Shown here: piece after piece, positions 51,189 through 54,895 of the stretch
Position numbering within the stretch: position 1 is the stretch's first letter
Layout: the number at the start of each line of letters is the position of its first letter
Source of the DNA: CAZNMF01 sp035547155
GTDB lineage: Bacteria; Acidobacteriota; Vicinamibacteria; Vicinamibacterales; SCN-69-37
Direction: 5' to 3'
Assembly (NCBI GenBank): GCA_035547155.1
Contig: DASZVJ010000105.1
Coordinates: 1 to 54,895, forward strand
Length of the DNA stretch: 54,895 nucleotides
The notes under the pieces: generated by a model
Seen by the model: only the letters and a program-made list of their open reading frames with translations
Databases searched by the model: none
Told to the model about the DNA's origin: nothing
Program-made: the position numbers and the translations under genes

Positions 51189-51265
51189 AAGTTCGACGTT
51201 CGACAAGCTCACGTCGCCCCGAGCCTGTCGAGGGACGAAGTTCGAAGTTCGAAGTTCGAAGTTTC
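51189..51265. repeat. family A array plus GAGCTTGTCGA-type inverted repeat inside the nuo operon
   Basis: 51200-51210 TCGACAAGCTC and 51221-51231 GAGCCTGTCGA form an 11-bp inverted repeat with one mismatch; 51236-51262 has four tandem GAAGTTC heptamers. A hairpin-like CTTCGCGCCG / CGGCGGCGAAG pair lies just upstream (about 51155-51180). Together they fill the nuoL-nuoM gap. Confidence 0.85.
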
Positions 51266-51277
51266 GTGGGAGGCCGC

Positions 51278-52885
51278 GTGCTGACGTCTCTCGTCGTGCT
51301 GCCGATCATCGGCGGCCTGCTCGTCCTGCTTCTCGGCAAGGGCCGCGACGGCCTGGCGCGGCAGCTTGCGCTGGCCGTCTCGCTCGTGGTGTTCGCCATC
51401 AGCGTCGCGATCTGGGCGCGCTTCGATGCGTCGCCGACGGCGGCCGCGTACCAGTTCGTGGAGCAGCACAGCTGGCTGCCGGACTTCGGCATCTCGTACC
51501 ACGTCGGCATCGACGGCATCAGCCTGCTGCTCGTGGTCCTGACGACGTTTCTGACGCCGATCGCGCTGCTGTGCTCGTGGGAATCGGTCGACGAGCGCGT
51601 GAAGGAGTTCTCGTTCTTCATGCTGCTGCTCGAGGCGGCGATGATCGGCGTGTTCGTCTCGCTCGATCTGTTCCTGTTCTACGTGTTCTGGGACGCGATG
51701 CTGATCCCGATGTACTTCCTGATCGGCATCTGGGGCTACGACCGGCGCATCTACGCGAGCATCAAGTTCCTGCTCTACACGATGGCCGGTAGCGTGCTCA
51801 TGCTCCTGGCGATCATCTGGATCGCGTACTACCATCGCGCGGTCACCGGCGTGCCGAGCTTCGATCTCACGGACCTGCTCGCGCTGAACGTGCCGGCCTC
51901 CGTGCAGACGTGGCTCTTCCTCGCGTTCGCCGTGGCGTTCGCGATCAAAGTGCCGCTGTTCCCGTTCCACACGTGGCTGCCGGACGCGCACGTCCAGGCA
52001 CCCACGGCCGGCTCCGTCATCCTCGCCGGCGTGCTGCTGAAGATGGGCACGTACGGCCTGCTGCGATTCGCGTTCCCGCTCTTCCCGCAGGCGGCCGCGT
52101 ACTTCACGCCGTGGATCGCCGTGCTGGCCGTCATCGGCATCGTCTATGGCGCACTGGTGGCGATGGTGCAGCCGGACATGAAGAAGCTGGTGGCGTACTC
52201 GTCGGTGAGCCACCTCGGCGTCGTCGTGCTCGGACTCTGCGCGTTGACGATCACCGGCGTGCAGGGCGCCGTCTATCAGATGCTCGCGCACGGCATCTCG
52301 ACCGGCGGGCTCTTCCTCATCGTCGGCATGCTCTCCGATCGCCGGCACACGCGCCTGATTGCGGAGTTCGGCGGCTTGAAGGCCGTCATGCCGAAGCTCG
52401 TCGGCGCGTTCCTGCTCGTGACGCTCGCGTCGATTGCGCTGCCAGGCACGAACGGCTTCATCGGCGAGTTCCTGATTCTGATCGGCACGTTCACGAGCCA
52501 CACGCTCGATCGCGCGCACGTGTTCGCCGCGATCGCGGCGACGGGCGTGATCTGGTCGGCCGTCTACATGCTCTGGATGTTCCAGCGCGTGAACTACGGG
52601 CCGGTGACGAACGACAAGAACCGCGGCCTGCGCGATCTGAGCGTGCGCGAGTGGCTCGTGATCGCGCCGATCTGCGCGATGGCCATCGTCATGGGCGTCG
52701 TGCCGGGGATTTTCCTGAAGCCGATGGAGCCGGCCGTGCGCCGCACCGTCGAGCACATCGTCGCGTCGCCAGGACCGGTCAACGCGGGGCTGCGTGCGAC
52801 GATGCCGGCGTTGGGCGTGCCGGCGCCAGCGGCATCCGAGGCGGAACGTGCTGACGCGGCGCCGATGACCGCGTCCGCGCGCTGA
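51278..52885 (+). CDS. nuoM: NADH-quinone oxidoreductase subunit M (proton pump)
   Basis: Antiporter-like pump subunit, 535 aa. ISYHVGIDGISLLLVVLTTF, LFYVFWDAMLIPMYFLIGIW (conserved Glu position replaced by Asp in the WDAML motif), VPLFPFHTWLPDAHVQAPTA, VQPDMKKLVAYSSVSHLG and MLAHGISTGGLFLIVGML are typical. I choose the GTG at 51278 with GGGAGG ending 5 nt before it. An in-frame GTG at 51266 lies in the repeat array's end. The C-terminal tail (APAASEAERADAAPMTASAR) is unusual. Confidence 0.95.
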   Translation: MLTSLVVLPIIGGLLVLLLGKGRDGLARQLALAVSLVVFAISVAIWARFDASPTAAAYQFVEQHSWLPDFGISYHVGIDGISLLLVVLTTFLTPIALLCSWESVDERVKEFSFFMLLLEAAMIGVFVSLDLFLFYVFWDAMLIPMYFLIGIWGYDRRIYASIKFLLYTMAGSVLMLLAIIWIAYYHRAVTGVPSFDLTDLLALNVPASVQTWLFLAFAVAFAIKVPLFPFHTWLPDAHVQAPTAGSVILAGVLLKMGTYGLLRFAFPLFPQAAAYFTPWIAVLAVIGIVYGALVAMVQPDMKKLVAYSSVSHLGVVVLGLCALTITGVQGAVYQMLAHGISTGGLFLIVGMLSDRRHTRLIAEFGGLKAVMPKLVGAFLLVTLASIALPGTNGFIGEFLILIGTFTSHTLDRAHVFAAIAATGVIWSAVYMLWMFQRVNYGPVTNDKNRGLRDLSVREWLVIAPICAMAIVMGVVPGIFLKPMEPAVRRTVEHIVASPGPVNAGLRATMPALGVPAPAASEAERADAAPMTASAR

Positions 52886-52890
52886 CATCC

Positions 52891-54327
52891 ATGCTGAACC
52901 AGATCATCCCCATCGTTCCCGTCCTGATCGTCGCGCTGTCGGCGTGCGCGGTGCTGCTGGCCGAGGCGTTCCGCCGGCAGGGTGATTGGATGCCGGTCGG
53001 CTGGCTCGGGCTCATCGGCCTGGCCGGCGGCATCGTGACGTCGATCTCACTGTGGGATCGCAACGCGACGGGCTTCGGCGTCATCACGCTCGACAACTAC
53101 GCGCTGTTCTTCAACGTGACGATCTGCGCCATCGGCGCGCTGACGATCCTCTTGTCGTCCGGCACCGCCGAGCGCGATCAGCTGCCGACGGGGGAGTACT
53201 ACGCGCTGATGCTCTTCTCGCTCGCGGGCATGATGCTGATGGGATCGACGCGCGATCTGCTCGTCATCTTCGTCGCGCTCGAGATCATGTCGCTCGGCGT
53301 CTACGTGCTGACCGGGATCAAGCGGACGAGCGAACAAGGCGCCGAGGCCGCGTTCAAATACTTCGTCATGGGCGCGTTCTCCAGCGCGTTCTTCCTCTAC
53401 GGCATCGCGCTCGCGTACGCGGTCACCGGCACGACGAAGCTCGACGAGATCGGGCTGCGCGTGGCCGGCGCCGTCAACGATCCGAACATCCTGCTGATCC
53501 TCGCGATGGTGATGCTGCTCGTCGGCTTCGCCTTCAAGGTCTCGGCCGTGCCGTTCCACATGTGGACGCCGGACGCGTATCAGGGCGCGCCCACGCTCGT
53601 GACCGGCTTCATGTCGACCGGCATCAAGGCCGCGGCGTTCGCCGCGTTCGTTCGCGTGTTCCTCTCGTCGTTCGAGCCGCTGCGCGGCGACTGGATGCCG
53701 ATGCTCTCGGCGATCGCCGGCCTGACGATGATCCTCGGGACCGTCGTCGGCGTGGCGCAGTCGAGCGTCAAGCGCATGCTCGCGTACTCCAGCATCGCGC
53801 ACGCCGGCTACCTGCTCGTCGGGCTCATTGCTGCGAGCTCGGCGGGGAAGGCGTCGATCCTCTTCTATCTCGTGGCCTACGCCGTGACCAACCTCGGTGC
53901 GTTCGGCGTGCTCGCCGCGCTCTCGACGCCCGATCGGCCGCACGACGACATCCGCGATTTCGCGGGTCTCTGGCGCGAGCGACCCGGCCTGGCCGGGCTG
54001 CTGACCGTGTTCCTGCTCTCGCTCGGCGGCTTCCCGCCGACCGTCGGCTTCGTCGCGAAGTGGTACATCTTCAACGCGGCGATCCAGGAGAACCTGATCG
54101 GCCTCGCCGTGTTGGGCGTGCTCACGAGCGTCGTCTCGGTCTTCTTCTACTTCCGCATCATCGTGCAGATGTACATGTCCGACGAGACCGCGCCCGGTCA
54201 TCGGCCGCGCGTGCCGGCCGTCGCGCTCGCCGGCATGCTCATCGCGCTCGTCGTCGTGTTCTACCTGGGCATCGTGCCTGGACAGCTGCTGACGGCGGCC
54301 GCCGATTCGGTCGCGACGATTTTCTGA
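52891..54327 (+). CDS. nuoN: NADH-quinone oxidoreductase subunit N (proton pump)
   Basis: Antiporter-like pump subunit, 478 aa. LLVIFVALEIMSLGVYVLTG (conserved Glu), GAEAAFKYFVMGAFSSAFFL, FAFKVSAVPFHMWTPDAYQG, APTLVTGFMSTGIKAAAFAA and VGVAQSSVKRMLAYSSIAHA are typical. Last nuo gene, 5 nt after nuoM. Confidence 0.95.
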   Translation: MLNQIIPIVPVLIVALSACAVLLAEAFRRQGDWMPVGWLGLIGLAGGIVTSISLWDRNATGFGVITLDNYALFFNVTICAIGALTILLSSGTAERDQLPTGEYYALMLFSLAGMMLMGSTRDLLVIFVALEIMSLGVYVLTGIKRTSEQGAEAAFKYFVMGAFSSAFFLYGIALAYAVTGTTKLDEIGLRVAGAVNDPNILLILAMVMLLVGFAFKVSAVPFHMWTPDAYQGAPTLVTGFMSTGIKAAAFAAFVRVFLSSFEPLRGDWMPMLSAIAGLTMILGTVVGVAQSSVKRMLAYSSIAHAGYLLVGLIAASSAGKASILFYLVAYAVTNLGAFGVLAALSTPDRPHDDIRDFAGLWRERPGLAGLLTVFLLSLGGFPPTVGFVAKWYIFNAAIQENLIGLAVLGVLTSVVSVFFYFRIIVQMYMSDETAPGHRPRVPAVALAGMLIALVVVFYLGIVPGQLLTAAADSVATIF

Positions 54328-54358
54328 ACGCGCACGTCAGGCCCGCGCGACGGCTGCG

Positions 54359-54387
54359 TTGCGGGCACCGGCGTGACGCGATACGAT
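54359..54387 (+). promoter_or_regulatory. possible promoter of the last gene
   Basis: TTGCGG (54359-54364), 17-nt spacer, TACGAT (54382-54387), about 22 nt before the start at 54410. Weak match, suggesting the gene may be transcribed apart from the nuo operon. Confidence 0.25.
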
Positions 54388-54409
54388 CCCGCCGCACTCC
54401 ACGTTTGTC

Positions 54410-54850
54410 ATGACGTCTCACACGCCGACCGATCGCGTGCTGCCCGACGAGCCGATCTACCGGCCGATCGAGCGCTTCTGGCCGTACGCCGAGCTGTCCG
54501 AGCAGCCGACCGAAGAGGAGCTCGCGCGCCTGCATCCGGAGCTGCGCGAAGTGCTCTTCGGGGCGCCGTCGCTGCCGTTCTCGATCTCGATGGTCTTTCG
54601 CGCGTTCGACGGGCCGGATTATGAGCGCGCCGTCGCGATCGCGAAAGCGTCGGACGAGTACATCGAGACCGTCGTCGACGGCGTCACGCGCCACCGCGCA
54701 CGATTCTTTCCAGGCCCGCGAGCGCTCGATCTGCGCAATCTGTGGGAGATCGTCCACCGGTTTCCGGAGACGGAGGTCCTGCTCGACGATCGGCCGGTGC
54801 CGTACGCGAAAGAGCTCTGGCTGCCGTTGATCTGGTTGCTGATTTGGTGA
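54410..54850 (+). CDS. small uncharacterised soluble protein
   Basis: A 146-aa protein I do not recognise. It is acidic to neutral, with RPIERFWPYAELSEQPTEEE and ELREVLFGAPSLPFSISMVF in the N-terminal half. The second half has the helical FDGPDYERAVAIAKASDEYI and a C-terminal ELWLPLIWLLIW, whose end is hydrophobic. No signal peptide and no cofactor motif. It starts 82 nt after nuoN in the same direction. Sequence after its stop (54851-54895) is too short to interpret. Confidence 0.65.
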   Translation: MTSHTPTDRVLPDEPIYRPIERFWPYAELSEQPTEEELARLHPELREVLFGAPSLPFSISMVFRAFDGPDYERAVAIAKASDEYIETVVDGVTRHRARFFPGPRALDLRNLWEIVHRFPETEVLLDDRPVPYAKELWLPLIWLLIW

Positions 54851-54895
54851 GCGTGCGGGAGCGGCGAGGACCGGAGGCGGGGGAGGTTGAGGGAC

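Noticed and set aside
51209..52888. 559-codon minus-strand frame opposite nuoM
   Set aside because: Same type of shadow; composition His/Arg/Glu-rich, no domain.

Overview
High-GC bacterial DNA with dense genes, many 4-nt ATGA/GTGA overlaps, and short low-complexity intergenic arrays. The gene mix is a Gram-negative style cell envelope (TolC, O-antigen type sugar genes), a complex I operon, spermidine-synthase-like membrane proteins and FG-GAP secreted proteins. Together with the GC content this suggests Acidobacteriota, possibly of the Vicinamibacteria type. That placement is inference; no rRNA or marker gene here settles it.

Layout. (1) 1-11163: surface-polysaccharide locus. A CapD/WbpM-type dehydratase runs leftward off the window edge. 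Divergent from it are eight rightward genes (Wzx-like flippase, three GT4 glycosyltransferases, a sugar epimerase/reductase and a three-enzyme UDP-6-deoxy-L-HexNAc set), every junction overlapping by 4 nt. (2) 11118-18380: mostly leftward housekeeping genes: PabB-PabC fusion, PilZ protein, ABC ATPase, flavin reductase-like protein, HolB, tRNA-Asp and tRNA-Val. One rightward gene resembles the dolichol/phytol kinase family. (3) 18504-24357: leftward RND-independent efflux operon tetR-tolC-hlyD-(pdxA)-MFS, with a TetR-type palindrome upstream and a 30-bp perfect palindrome at its end. (4) 24458-41905: mixed region with more sugar genes (Gmd, GT2, SAM methyltransferase, WecA/CapD-N fusion, DegT aminotransferase, RmlD-like reductase, GT4), plus LhgO, an FG-GAP/TSP3 secreted protein, a large spermidine-synthase-like membrane protein, ThiG, ThiS and SmpB. 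(5) 41949-54327: NADH:quinone oxidoreductase operon nuoA-B-C-[gmhA]-D-E-F-H-J-K-L-M-N. It lacks nuoG and nuoI and carries a GmhA-like sugar isomerase gene between nuoC and nuoD. A small unknown gene ends the window.

How the genes work together. The polysaccharide genes cover several steps: nucleotide-sugar synthesis (UDP-4-keto-6-deoxy-GlcNAc products, probably UDP-L-QuiNAc or UDP-L-FucNAc, and GDP-4-keto-6-deoxymannose), initiation on undecaprenyl phosphate (WecA-like), glycosyl transfer, chain modification (methyltransferase) and flipping. The nuo operon makes the respiratory proton pump, apart from two missing Fe-S subunits.

The most unusual non-coding content is a set of short-period (7-8 nt) degenerate repeat arrays of at least five unrelated sequence families. 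They sit in the gaps between genes, often as inverted pairs, often start or end at stop codons, and are sometimes capped by GC hairpins with a GAA/TTC loop. Two of them interrupt otherwise tightly packed operons. No gene-free stretch exceeds about 300 bases. The longest gaps (13805-14094, 24329-24538, 25508-25722, 34951-35228) are filled largely by these arrays.
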